From positions 124,001 to 188,000 of the forward strand of contig NZ_PJBF01000040.1 in assembly GCF_002836505.1 (NCBI RefSeq): DNA of 64,000 bases, read 5' to 3'. The notes beneath the pieces were generated by a model. The model did no database searches. It was not told the origin of the DNA and saw nothing but the letters and a program-made list of their open reading frames with translations. Positions 9,401-16,990 of this stretch are shown piece by piece; within the stretch, counting starts at the first letter, position 1, and every line of letters begins with the position of its first letter. The position numbers were made by a program, and so were the translations under genes. The DNA is from Psychrobacter sp. Choline-02u-9 (GTDB lineage Bacteria; Pseudomonadota; Gammaproteobacteria; Pseudomonadales; Moraxellaceae).

Positions 9401-12185
9401 CAAAGCACAGGTATGGCATACCGTATCAAAAGCCTTGACCCAAATATCTATTGTGCTGTATAGATTATTCAGCACTACTAATCGAATAGTACCACTAAAT
9501 GTGTCTGATTTTGACTATTTAGCAACTAACAGCTTATGGCTCGCACAAAACTGGCTAGAATCTGCTTTTGAACACGGTATCACAATATCTGTTCCTATAA
9601 AGGTCGTTGAAAAAACGATACAAAGTTCGTTCGAAGAGTTATCACTACAAAAAAACCTTACCAACTACTTAGTAGGTAATAGTTTAGAAGTTACCAAGCT
9701 TGCCTTTCAATATAACTTAAATAATGAGACAACAATTGGTTTAAAGAATACGGCACAACATATTTATGGTTACGGTCATCGAAAAGATATCACGTTAAAT
9801 GACGTCTATGAAGCTGTGGATGCTTGTGCAGAATATAGTGTAGGAAGTATTAAGGACTGGGTAATCCGACTAACGCCCTTCACTACTGATATATTTCAAT
9901 ATTCAGAAAAAGAAAACAGGCATATTCCTAGCTGGAGAATTAAGCTAATAGCTAAATACGTACCAGAACGTTTGGTGGATGAATTTACATATCACATATC
10001 AGAACATAATTGGTCATTATGTCAAGATATTCTTGACCAATTTACAATCAACTTTCCTCTTAACTCTGCAGCGGAAAAAGCACTACTATTATCGCAAACA
10101 ACTTATGAGTCTCTAAGACAATTGGAATTAAGAGCTAATGAAAGCAATACTCTAAAAACCATCTTTAACGAACAATTAGAATTCTTGGGTGGTTTTCCTC
10201 CAGCGCCTAGAGACAGTAGCTATTCCTCAGATTTAAGTAAAACTATTGAAATAGATATTGAAGAGTACTCTCCAAATCGGTTGAATGATTTATGCGATGA
10301 GCTCAAGGCCCAAAATATATACTCTGCAGATGATTTTATAACAGGTTGGATCGATTATTGGGTAGGTCAAAATCAAGCTTTTGATATTATCGAAGCTTAC
10401 GAAGCTCTGCTGTTACTTGAAGATAATTTTCCTGACAACCTAAGAAGAAGCCTTGATAAAGTGTTTTTACTTAGTTGTAAGCTTAGAGGCGTAAAAAAAT
10501 CTTATCCAATGGCATTGCATAGCGTTCGTCTAAATAGGCTATGGAGTCGATTTTGGGGTGGAAAAGATACCATCTTTATTTATGCTAAAAAATACAAGAA
10601 TGATTGGCAAAAATTCTTAGATGATACGTTATCATCAAAATTCTCCAAAACTGGCGATTCAGAATGGTTTCTTGTACCTACTTACGAACTCGTCAAATTT
10701 TTTCTAGTCGTTGGAGAGTATGACTTAGCAGTTGCTACGACTGAGTCTATGCTTAAATGCTTGGAAGATGAGACTAATCACCTGTCACTCACACCTTTAT
10801 ATTGGCAACTACAAGAATTAGCTATAGAACAGGTACCGTCTCACATACTTTTATGGTTCTACAAATGGCCAGACCGAGTTGCTAGACTGAGAGCAGCTCA
10901 TCAAATTGCTAAACTTCTCGAAAATGACGTTTCGTTTCGATCACTGTTTTTGCAGCACTTAAGTCAATTACAGTATGAAATAGATATAACTGACTATTTG
11001 TCAATTCTGTTGCTAATAAACGGACAAATTTATAGTTCTGAGGAGCTAACCTTAGCTATTATATATCCATCAATATTATCGAATAATATTTTGAGAAAAC
11101 TAGGGTTACTACCTAAAAAAGTAACTAGTGCTTTCTATACTGTTAAAAATGAAGATAAAACTTATTCAGATTCAGATTCATTTAACAAAGCACAGAATGG
11201 TATAGCTCCTTTATATTTGCATTTTCTACAAGTTTTAAGTAAGGAGTTAAATTATCCTCTTTTAGCACACTGTGAGTACGAATGGGAATGTATCAAAGGT
11301 AGACAAGATTTTATTCACTTTAACTATTATGGCTTTTGTAACGATCGTTTTTATCCAAGAGATAAATTAGTATTCAATATAGTCACTCAAGCAGAAACGG
11401 TCATCTTATCCGCTTATTTAAGAACATTATCCTATGCATATCACTGTCTAGGACTATCTAATGCAAAAGCGAGTTTTTTCGCGAATCAAGTTAAACCTTT
11501 CGGCACTCCTTATACTTCTTTGCAACCGTCTAAAGCACCAACTGGTTGGCCTCAGCTTTTAGAAATTAAAAAAAATGAAGCTTTACCTGATGAAGCAGCA
11601 TTGGCAAAATATATGCAAAACTTGATAAATCAGGAAGAAAAGATACTATTTGGTTCAGGTCCGATTATTCGTACTATAAATGGTGTATGTATAGACATGG
11701 AGCTGCAAGTCTTTCAATCTAGTAAAAAAACAAGCCTAACTCCCAAAGAAGTATTTGATGCACTCCAGTACGACATTGGTAGAGAGCTAGGCATTAACCC
11801 CTTTTCAATACGTGCACATCCACTAGGATTAGAATTAGGTAGATTCGAAGTTAATTATGCCTCTAGAGGCATTGAGACTCCGAGCTTTACAATCGGCTGT
11901 CCTCCCTCAGATATGAGAACAACATTAAGCTCAGTTGACCATTACTTTGGGAATGTGCTGAATGCTAAATATAAAATATGGCACTATCATTGGTATCCGA
12001 TGCATTATGCGTATCTAGGTCCAGCGATGGGAGCCTATTTGATGGTGCCAGGAGATATATGGAATGCATTACGAGGCAGATCTGAGCACAGCATTTATAT
12101 GCTAGGAAAGCTTACCATTATAGATAAACGTAATTACAATAGGGATGATGATCCTATTGAGATTTATAGCATAATAAAAATATAA
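6462..12185 (+). CDS. Giant STAND-type NTPase with Cap4/DUF4297-like nuclease N-terminus (AVAST-like defence candidate)
   Basis: I place the start at ATG 6462 (1907 residues) rather than a TTG 24 bases upstream. Residues 5-110 look like the Cap4/DUF4297 group of PD-(D/E)xK nucleases: a VGYSYQDLWC entry motif, GLDDVV (Asp55/56) and ELYQVKF (Gln70, Lys72). A P-loop follows at 275-283 (GRPGMGKST) with Walker B LVLIIDGLDH (Asp369), as in STAND ATPases. The remaining 1400 residues appear helical, like the sensor arms of STAND proteins, and end in a distinct mixed region (about 1770-1907) that I do not recognise. Known Avs proteins have this order: effector nuclease, NTPase, long sensor, with the sensor binding a phage protein. 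Membership in a particular Avs family cannot be settled by eye. The divergent RES gene may be a partner or an independent system. Confidence 0.65.
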   Translation: MTSDIKHTQLTRVGYSYQDLWCIKLLIDWFHQPDLYQWMTIENSESGPHKFIGLDDVVALNSHGKYELYQVKFTIDSERKDLSLSLDWLLKKKNNGSSLLQKWNTDFKKYYEVDLLAKAVLVTNRVPDNIVSQALTNEIIDLEMIPSEYLSQIYEQLGGTDEAKSFFKHFKFQHSQPTNNDLETSLRNSLVPDHTKDEGWYRFIKAVERWATTKNQPAPDGHIKLQHLKELFSVAISQPLSQFFEVPNGYTPPSKDFHKNILAKTEKSGAWVVFGRPGMGKSTYLSHLTNVLVKKGVPVLRHHYSILSQGEVERVSYTNVARSILLQIKQVFPDLIKTSDLNHNDLYVSLKEACNRAEANNKQLVLIIDGLDHVSRERSGDISQLNHLINIVNKLKDRICIIYGTQPISNIKLPAIMEVDTPKDTHWFELPPMDMHAIRSWLNNLVASSQIKLVVDDEYRNSELSAITTAFHRVSSGYPLYLIYSIRKLATNKNHIIAYDVERLPICPDGDILKYYDVLWSNLSAQAREVLLQISCVEFSWPDRDTLATCFENTLSFTNAFDEIRHLFDIRLSGITPFHSSIIFYLKSKDEFTQQSKTLIKRAKSWLDTDAPEYWRWGWQWIIESYLGNPLPLLEGVNRDWLIDSVCKGYPNSHIERILYFAESTAFEQKKYSDLVKFRLIKMRHLDGPNFQIQDFSEFLKIAVENPTANYAMLWRIDNLNTLSNQDISVVVSYSKSSPNLLMRCFDELIKRIKFYAMYGDDQGNSVDALVNSAFDCLLKSENPDITKVVWLLNKLNERAVWFDKIIERLVSSGYSDIILDFPVSSVPEDSINIYWDNFVLACCDHDISFLDRPERKKAITSIYGSIIAKLEDNRFQIDWAQFTKPEPIASFESMPYKRYIKLFFYYLAQSLSHPKATRKLPDFTNSDITTFQKDADMFFEYVASNVAYDFLISNKIDIFDIYKQIEVFSFPKRTDCNNDKAQVWHTVSKALTQISIVLYRLFSTTNRIVPLNVSDFDYLATNSLWLAQNWLESAFEHGITISVPIKVVEKTIQSSFEELSLQKNLTNYLVGNSLEVTKLAFQYNLNNETTIGLKNTAQHIYGYGHRKDITLNDVYEAVDACAEYSVGSIKDWVIRLTPFTTDIFQYSEKENRHIPSWRIKLIAKYVPERLVDEFTYHISEHNWSLCQDILDQFTINFPLNSAAEKALLLSQTTYESLRQLELRANESNTLKTIFNEQLEFLGGFPPAPRDSSYSSDLSKTIEIDIEEYSPNRLNDLCDELKAQNIYSADDFITGWIDYWVGQNQAFDIIEAYEALLLLEDNFPDNLRRSLDKVFLLSCKLRGVKKSYPMALHSVRLNRLWSRFWGGKDTIFIYAKKYKNDWQKFLDDTLSSKFSKTGDSEWFLVPTYELVKFFLVVGEYDLAVATTESMLKCLEDETNHLSLTPLYWQLQELAIEQVPSHILLWFYKWPDRVARLRAAHQIAKLLENDVSFRSLFLQHLSQLQYEIDITDYLSILLLINGQIYSSEELTLAIIYPSILSNNILRKLGLLPKKVTSAFYTVKNEDKTYSDSDSFNKAQNGIAPLYLHFLQVLSKELNYPLLAHCEYEWECIKGRQDFIHFNYYGFCNDRFYPRDKLVFNIVTQAETVILSAYLRTLSYAYHCLGLSNAKASFFANQVKPFGTPYTSLQPSKAPTGWPQLLEIKKNEALPDEAALAKYMQNLINQEEKILFGSGPIIRTINGVCIDMELQVFQSSKKTSLTPKEVFDALQYDIGRELGINPFSIRAHPLGLELGRFEVNYASRGIETPSFTIGCPPSDMRTTLSSVDHYFGNVLNAKYKIWHYHWYPMHYAYLGPAMGAYLMVPGDIWNALRGRSEHSIYMLGKLTIIDKRNYNRDDDPIEIYSIIKI

Positions 12186-12394
12186 ATAAAAAAATTCTCA
12201 TATTTAACAATTGATAACAATATTTCTTGTCGAATCTGAATATCTAAATTCGGCTAGTTAACCAAACTTTTACCTGAATGAATAGTTGGTATATTAGTTG
12301 GTATAAATATTTTATTATTATATAAAATCCTTTAATACCATATGTTTAATTAGCAAGTTAAGTTGATACTGGGCCCACCACATTTAAGTATTAA

Positions 12395-12430
12395 TAAAAA
12401 AGACCTTCAAGAGATTGGAGGTCTTTTTTA
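12395..12430 (+). terminator. Rho-independent terminator after the STAND gene
   Basis: Stem AAAAGACCT / AGGTCTTTT with a short loop and a run of six Ts. It lies 210 bp after the giant gene and is the first terminator in its direction. Confidence 0.65.
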
Positions 12431-12597
12431 TTGTCTGCTGTTTTTCTAGTAAATAACAACCATGTGTATAAGCATAGACATAGGCACTTTATTCAAGCCT
12501 CTCCGCTGATAACGGATAATTATTAATAGTTTTATAGTGCTGATTTTTTTCAGACCTCTTGCGAGCCGCTACAGCGTAATGTGCTAGTTTTAGACTC

Positions 12598-12632
12598 AAA
12601 AAGCCTAACTATTAATATAGATAGGCTTTTCT
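12598..12632. terminator. Terminator, probably bidirectional, downstream of mntP
   Basis: Stem AAAGCCTA / TAGGCTTTT with an AT-rich loop; both strands give a short T run. It lies 90 bp past the mntP stop on the minus strand. Confidence 0.55.
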
Positions 12633-12720
12633 TAGGTAAACAGGTTTTCTACATCTGAAAGTCAGTAATAAATTTATACACGTAATGACCATCTGTTCGT
12701 AGTAGACAGTTTTTATATAA

Positions 12721-13296
12721 TCACTGAAGATGGCTTAATAAAATCCATGCACCGATGGCAATTAGCATCACACCACCAAATATTTCAGCTCTATGACCGA
12801 TTAATGAACCTAACACCTTTCCTAACATCACCCCTAGCGTGACCATTACTGTAGTGGCCAAGCCAATAAGACCTGCCGCCAGTAAAATATTGACCTTTAC
12901 AAATGCTAGGCTCACACCGACAGCCATGGCATCAATGCTGGTACCAAATGCAGTCAAAGCAAGTTTAAGGAAAGAATGTCTCGACGGTGCTGCTTCCGTT
13001 TCATCACTTGGCTTCATTCCCTCATACAGCATGTGCAGACCGAGCGCAAAAAGTATGACAAACGCGACCCAATGATCCCATGCCTCAATAAAAGACGCAT
13101 CTATAAAGGATGTGGCATAGTGACCAATTAACCAACCAATAATAGGCGTGATCGCTTCAATGGTGCCAAAAATAACACCCATTCTGAAAGCTTCGGTAAA
13201 ACGAGGGTTTTTAAGACTTGCGCCTTTACTGATTGCTACAGAAAAGGCATCAGTAGACATAGAAAGCGCAAGTAATAGAAGTGCGATAGGATTCAT
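12721..13296 (-). CDS. mntP: Manganese efflux pump MntP
   Basis: The 191-residue protein is a six-helix membrane transporter exporting Mn2+ from the cytoplasm. It has the family's two repeated signatures: [12 protein letters not shown] in the first half (about residues 15-26) and [12 protein letters not shown] in the second, with Asp residues inside the membrane. The frame is open 55 codons further upstream, but that part coincides with a manganese riboswitch leader, so the start is set at ATG 13296, which gives the usual family length. The gene stands alone between the defence island and the siderophore locus and reads leftward to a terminator near 12600. Regulation is most likely at the RNA level by Mn2+. 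The identification is secure. Confidence 0.95.
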   Translation of the reverse strand: MNPIALLLLALSMSTDAFSVAISKGASLKNPRFTEAFRMGVIFGTIEAITPIIGWLIGHYATSFIDASFIEAWDHWVAFVILFALGLHMLYEGMKPSDETEAAPSRHSFLKLALTAFGTSIDAMAVGVSLAFVKVNILLAAGLIGLATTVMVTLGVMLGKVLGSLIGHRAEIFGGVMLIAIGAWILLSHLQ

Positions 13297-13299
13297 GTG

Positions 13300-13468
13300 A
13301 TTTTCTCTGGTCGAGTATAGGGTCCACGACATAGCCACACCCCCGACCTGCAGTGTAGATATATCGATGGTCTCGCCAACCGAGAGGTGTTCGCACCATG
13401 GCATGTGGCCAAGTATGTTGATACGAACGCTTTCGCAGTACGAAAGCAGGCTACTCCCCAAAGAGAGG
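13300..13468 (-). promoter_or_regulatory. yybP-ykoY-type manganese riboswitch upstream of mntP
   Basis: On the minus strand the leader begins with TTTGGGGAGTAGCC, continues through a hairpin with GCGAAAGCG and ATCAACATA, and contains GGCGAGACC and ATCGATA further on. This is the pattern I know from gammaproteobacterial mntP leaders of the yybP-ykoY class, which turn on mntP when Mn2+ is high. The end points are approximate, and a covariance-model search would fix them. Confidence 0.85.
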
Positions 13469-13602
13469 TTAGATTAGCATTGATAAACTATAAGTCAATC
13501 ATAAAGTGCCGAAAAATAATTTTTGAACCTGATAAAGCATAAAGTTGGAAGCATTAACAAATACTCTTGGAGCAGATGAATGATTTAGAGAGTTATGAAC
13601 AT

Positions 13603-13648
13603 TAAAAAACCCTTCAGGCTATGAAAAGTTAGCGTGAAGGGTTTTTTA
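13603..13648 (-). terminator. Terminator of the TonB-dependent receptor gene
   Basis: Inverted repeat AAAAAACCCTTCA... / ...TGAAGGGTTTTTT lies 15 bp beyond the receptor stop codon on the minus strand, with a T run on both strands. Confidence 0.8.
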
Positions 13649-13662
13649 ATGCGTGGCGCTTT

Positions 13663-16044
13663 TTAGTAATCGACGGTATAGCTTAAGCCATAAGTCGTGC
13701 CTGAGGCAGGTAAGCGGTTTAAATCACCAAATGTGGTTTGATGATAGACCGTTAGATAATCTTTATTAAGCAAGTTATAAACGCCATAGTCTACTCGGCC
13801 GACTGGCATGTTCACTTGGCCCAATACATCAAGGGTCATATAACCAGTGACAGGTAAGGCACTAGAGTCAGGGTCTTTTTGTTGGTCTTTAAAAGCCTTG
13901 TCATCACCGCCGATTGCCAATGCTTGTAGACGAATATTGCTGCCTTCATCGAAGTTATACTGAGCAAACGCCGTACCTTTTAACGGTGTTAGACGTACTG
14001 CATCCAGCTCTAGCCAATCGCCATCTTTGTCATACTGACCACGAGTGTACGCCACACTACCGCCTACTTGCCATTTATCACTGATATCATGACTAAGCGA
14101 CCCTTCTACCCCATAGACACGCTCATCGGTATCGACAACTTCTACGGTATAGCTGTCAGTAAAGCGCACGACTTTATCTGATTCGTTATAAAAACTGCTC
14201 AGTCGCGCAGCAGTATCGCCATGTTTGCCTTGCCAACCAAACTCGTAGTTGTTGATCGCGATCGGTTGTACGTTGTCTGAATTAACTACAAAACCTGCAC
14301 GAACATCACGCAGCGCTCGCTGGATATCCGCTGTGGTAAACCCTTGTGAAAAATTAGCAAATATTTGATCATTTGGGGTTAATTGATAGCTAGTACCGAG
14401 ATTGAACAAGGTTTTGTCGTGGTCTGTGCTGCCTTTTTCTACGTTGCCTGCCTGATAGTCAATGCCATAAGCTGCGCTTGTTCCGCTAATAGCAGAACTA
14501 TCAAAATACTCTTCAAGCAGTTGCTCATAAATGGGCGTAAAGGTATCAGTCTCCGACTTTAACTTTTGGTAACGCACACCAGCACTGGTATGCCACTTGT
14601 CGGTTATATCTACATCTGCATTGACAAAAGCGCCCCATTTATCAATGGTAGTATCTGGTCCACCGTTATAAGTAAGCCCATTGGTTTGGGCGCTTAAGCC
14701 ATTACTAGCAAGAAACGTATTTAGGTCTTGACCATAATATGTCTGCTCGCTGTTTTCGCGCTCGACATCAGCGCCGTAGCTAAACAGCGTCTTTTTACCT
14801 GCGATTTCAGTTTCGGTTTGCATGGCTGCTCGCAAACCCATTACTTCGATATCAGCTTCTGACTGAGTGACAAACGTTGCAGCACCTGCCAGTTTCTTCA
14901 ATGTGTCTTCATCAGTTAGGCCATTGGCTTGCCATACTTCAGTCGCTTGGTCTCCTGCGGTTTTACCAGAAGGATAAAAACGGCCTTTTTCATCTCTGTA
15001 ATAGCCCGTCACACTGAGGCTTGACCCTGCAATATCGTCATTATTATAGTTCAAGTTCATTGAGGTCTTAGTGGTATAAGGCTCGTTCTCTACGTTGGCA
15101 CCATCGATAGCTTTTAAGGAAGGTTTTGCGCCAAATAACACTGCCAAACCATCACCATAATCTGGGCCGTAGTCGGTGTCTTGCTCATCTTTATAGTAAG
15201 TCACTGCAAGATCAAGACGTTGGCTGTCAGTGAGCTCTACACCCAAGCTACCATTTACGCTTAACGATTCGGTATCTTGCTGGTCAGTTTGGTTAACATC
15301 TGGGCTGATTCGGTTGCCTTCGCTATCAAACTTACCGCCTTTATTATCGTAATCAACATCTAAGCGACCATACACTCGCTCGCCGCCATATCCTAAGGTT
15401 TGCCCTACATGATAACCCAATGAGTCTGACTCAAAATTACGACTGCTACTGACACCAACTCTAGTCTGTCTGATAGGGCCATAACCTACCAAAGATTTGG
15501 TTACAAGGTTAATTAGGCCACCTGCTGCACCTGCACCGTAGATACTGGTGGCACCTGAGAGTACCTCTACTCGGTCAAGCTGCACAGGATCGATACTATT
15601 GAGCTCGCGTGAAAGACTACGTGAACTGCTTAAAGGCACACCATTCAACAAGAACTGTACAGGGCGACCGTGCATGGTCGTACCATAATTACTGGTAGAA
15701 CCACTACTGGCACCCAGACTTGGAATTAACTGTGCCAAGATATCACCAGTAGTACGGTCACCCGTTGCCTGCATCTGAATCTCATTTTCAGTAATTACTT
15801 GGGTGACTGCTGGCATCTCACTAATTTTCTGTGCCAGTGCCGTGCCCGTTCTGGCTTTGGCCGTGACATTTATAGTGTCTAAAGTCACGTTGGGAGTCTT
15901 ATCAGATACTGTACTTGAAGCCAGTTCCGCTGAGGTCTGTGCATCTAATACGGCATCCGCTTCATTTACATTGTTTTGTGCATATAATTGCTGACTAATA
16001 CAAAGGGTAAGAACAGATAGAGCAACTTGATGATGGCTTTTCAT
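13663..16044 (-). CDS. TonB-dependent outer-membrane ferric-siderophore receptor
   Basis: The 793-residue protein has a signal peptide ending near residue 22 (LYAQ), a TonB-box-like segment TLDTINVTA around residues 54-62, a plug domain (about 70-180) with the typical LDRVEVLSGATSIYGAGA stretch, and a beta-barrel ending in the aromatic C-terminus YTVDY. It should import the iron-loaded siderophore made by the adjacent genes. It is the last gene on the minus strand of the biosynthetic cluster but has its own upstream region with a Fur box at 16148, so it is likely expressed independently and iron-repressed. The substrate is inferred from the neighbours only. Family assignment is secure. Confidence 0.92.
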   Translation of the reverse strand: MKSHHQVALSVLTLCISQQLYAQNNVNEADAVLDAQTSAELASSTVSDKTPNVTLDTINVTAKARTGTALAQKISEMPAVTQVITENEIQMQATGDRTTGDILAQLIPSLGASSGSTSNYGTTMHGRPVQFLLNGVPLSSSRSLSRELNSIDPVQLDRVEVLSGATSIYGAGAAGGLINLVTKSLVGYGPIRQTRVGVSSSRNFESDSLGYHVGQTLGYGGERVYGRLDVDYDNKGGKFDSEGNRISPDVNQTDQQDTESLSVNGSLGVELTDSQRLDLAVTYYKDEQDTDYGPDYGDGLAVLFGAKPSLKAIDGANVENEPYTTKTSMNLNYNNDDIAGSSLSVTGYYRDEKGRFYPSGKTAGDQATEVWQANGLTDEDTLKKLAGAATFVTQSEADIEVMGLRAAMQTETEIAGKKTLFSYGADVERENSEQTYYGQDLNTFLASNGLSAQTNGLTYNGGPDTTIDKWGAFVNADVDITDKWHTSAGVRYQKLKSETDTFTPIYEQLLEEYFDSSAISGTSAAYGIDYQAGNVEKGSTDHDKTLFNLGTSYQLTPNDQIFANFSQGFTTADIQRALRDVRAGFVVNSDNVQPIAINNYEFGWQGKHGDTAARLSSFYNESDKVVRFTDSYTVEVVDTDERVYGVEGSLSHDISDKWQVGGSVAYTRGQYDKDGDWLELDAVRLTPLKGTAFAQYNFDEGSNIRLQALAIGGDDKAFKDQQKDPDSSALPVTGYMTLDVLGQVNMPVGRVDYGVYNLLNKDYLTVYHQTTFGDLNRLPASGTTYGLSYTVDY

Positions 16045-16147
16045 AATTTTTTCACTTAGGTTATTTCACTTAGTTGAATAAATAAACAATGATATGAGTA
16101 ATATTTAGCTAATAATACTGTGTGTACTAACTTTGTGAATCGTATTG

Positions 16148-16166
16148 TAAATGATAATCGTTTTTA
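16148..16166 (-). promoter_or_regulatory. Fur box of the receptor gene
   Basis: TAAATGATAATCGTTTTTA keeps the core AATGATAATC of the Fur consensus. It lies 104 bp upstream of the receptor start. Confidence 0.7.
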
Positions 16167-16252
16167 TTTCTATATGTATTTACACCTTGCTAGTAAACGC
16201 CTATTTGTACTGTTTTCAGATATCGTTGACTATTTAACCTCTGATATTTTCA

Positions 16253-16894
16253 TTAGTCATTGAATAACTTATCTAGCTCATTGTTACGATAAGCCTCAAA
16301 AAACACCTGAAACTTTACCTCATCTTCTTTATGCTTTTTTTGGCAATCTGATAATAACTGCTGTGCTATATCAACAGACAATATAAATACGCCGTCATTA
16401 TCCATAATGGCGATGTCGCCTGAACGAATCGTCGTCGTCTGCTTACCGAAGCGATAGCAAATATCGGGGGCTAGCGTGCCTTGTGCTTCGTTGCTCTTGA
16501 ACGTAGTCACAGCACTAATACCCTGCGCAAATACGGGAAAACCTAACTGCTGAATCTGTAGCGAATCAGTCGCCTGTCCAATGACAATAACGGCTGATAG
16601 TTTCTCGTAGATAGCGGCGCAGGTGCGCAATGCTCCCCAACAGGCTTTGACGCCTAATACCCGAGCATCAATACATAACACATCATTGGGCGCTGCTTGA
16701 ATCAATGCTTGGTTGATTACATCCGTGTTGTCAGAGGTGAGTTGCACCGTAAAAACTCGGCCGACTATAGTAGCCGTGCAGGGATTCAGCGATTTAATAT
16801 CTGGTAAATACCCCTCTTCCGTCAGATGACCAATGGTTGAGGTACCTATCTCTTTATAACTGTCTATAAGTTCGCGAATATCAATATCATTCAT
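16253..16894 (-). CDS. RraA-like / HMG-aldolase-family protein in the siderophore operon
   Basis: The 213-residue protein belongs to the RraA fold family, which includes RNase E inhibitors and the metal-dependent 4-hydroxy-4-methyl-2-oxoglutarate/oxaloacetate lyases. Recognisable pieces are the GRVFTVQL strand, DVLCIDA, WGALRTCAA and FPVFAQG. The segment before FPVFA usually carries Arg-Asp; here it reads ATDS, so Asp110 is kept but the catalytic Arg is Thr109. A lyase reaction is therefore doubtful. The gene follows the two synthetase genes in the same direction 96 bp downstream of the second, without a Fur box of its own, so it is probably in their transcript. A role tied to siderophore precursors (pyruvate, oxaloacetate or 2-oxoglutarate chemistry) is only a guess. 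The frame and family are well supported. Confidence 0.75.
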   Translation of the reverse strand: MNDIDIRELIDSYKEIGTSTIGHLTEEGYLPDIKSLNPCTATIVGRVFTVQLTSDNTDVINQALIQAAPNDVLCIDARVLGVKACWGALRTCAAIYEKLSAVIVIGQATDSLQIQQLGFPVFAQGISAVTTFKSNEAQGTLAPDICYRFGKQTTTIRSGDIAIMDNDGVFILSVDIAQQLLSDCQKKHKEDEVKFQVFFEAYRNNELDKLFND

Positions 16895-16990
16895 TATGTT
16901 CTCAGTATCATATTTTTAGCTTTTACTTGTTTCTCGATAACTTTTATCGCATTACTAAGTAGCTATTAGTTAGTTAAAAGGTTCAATTGT

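Larger units (their letters stand above)
12186..12720. other. Intergenic region at the right border of the island
   Basis: No gene is visible. The stretch holds two terminator hairpins (listed separately), a tandem 10-bp repeat agttggtata (12284-12293 and 12296-12305), and an AT-rich run. It marks the change from the AT-rich island to the more balanced core sequence. I looked for an attachment site or tRNA end here and could not support one. Confidence 0.4.

Noticed and set aside
12284-12305. Tandem agttggtata repeat and a gggcccaccaca stretch near 12371 as an attachment site or tRNA end
   Set aside because: No tRNA fold, integrase gene or second copy of the sequence was found.
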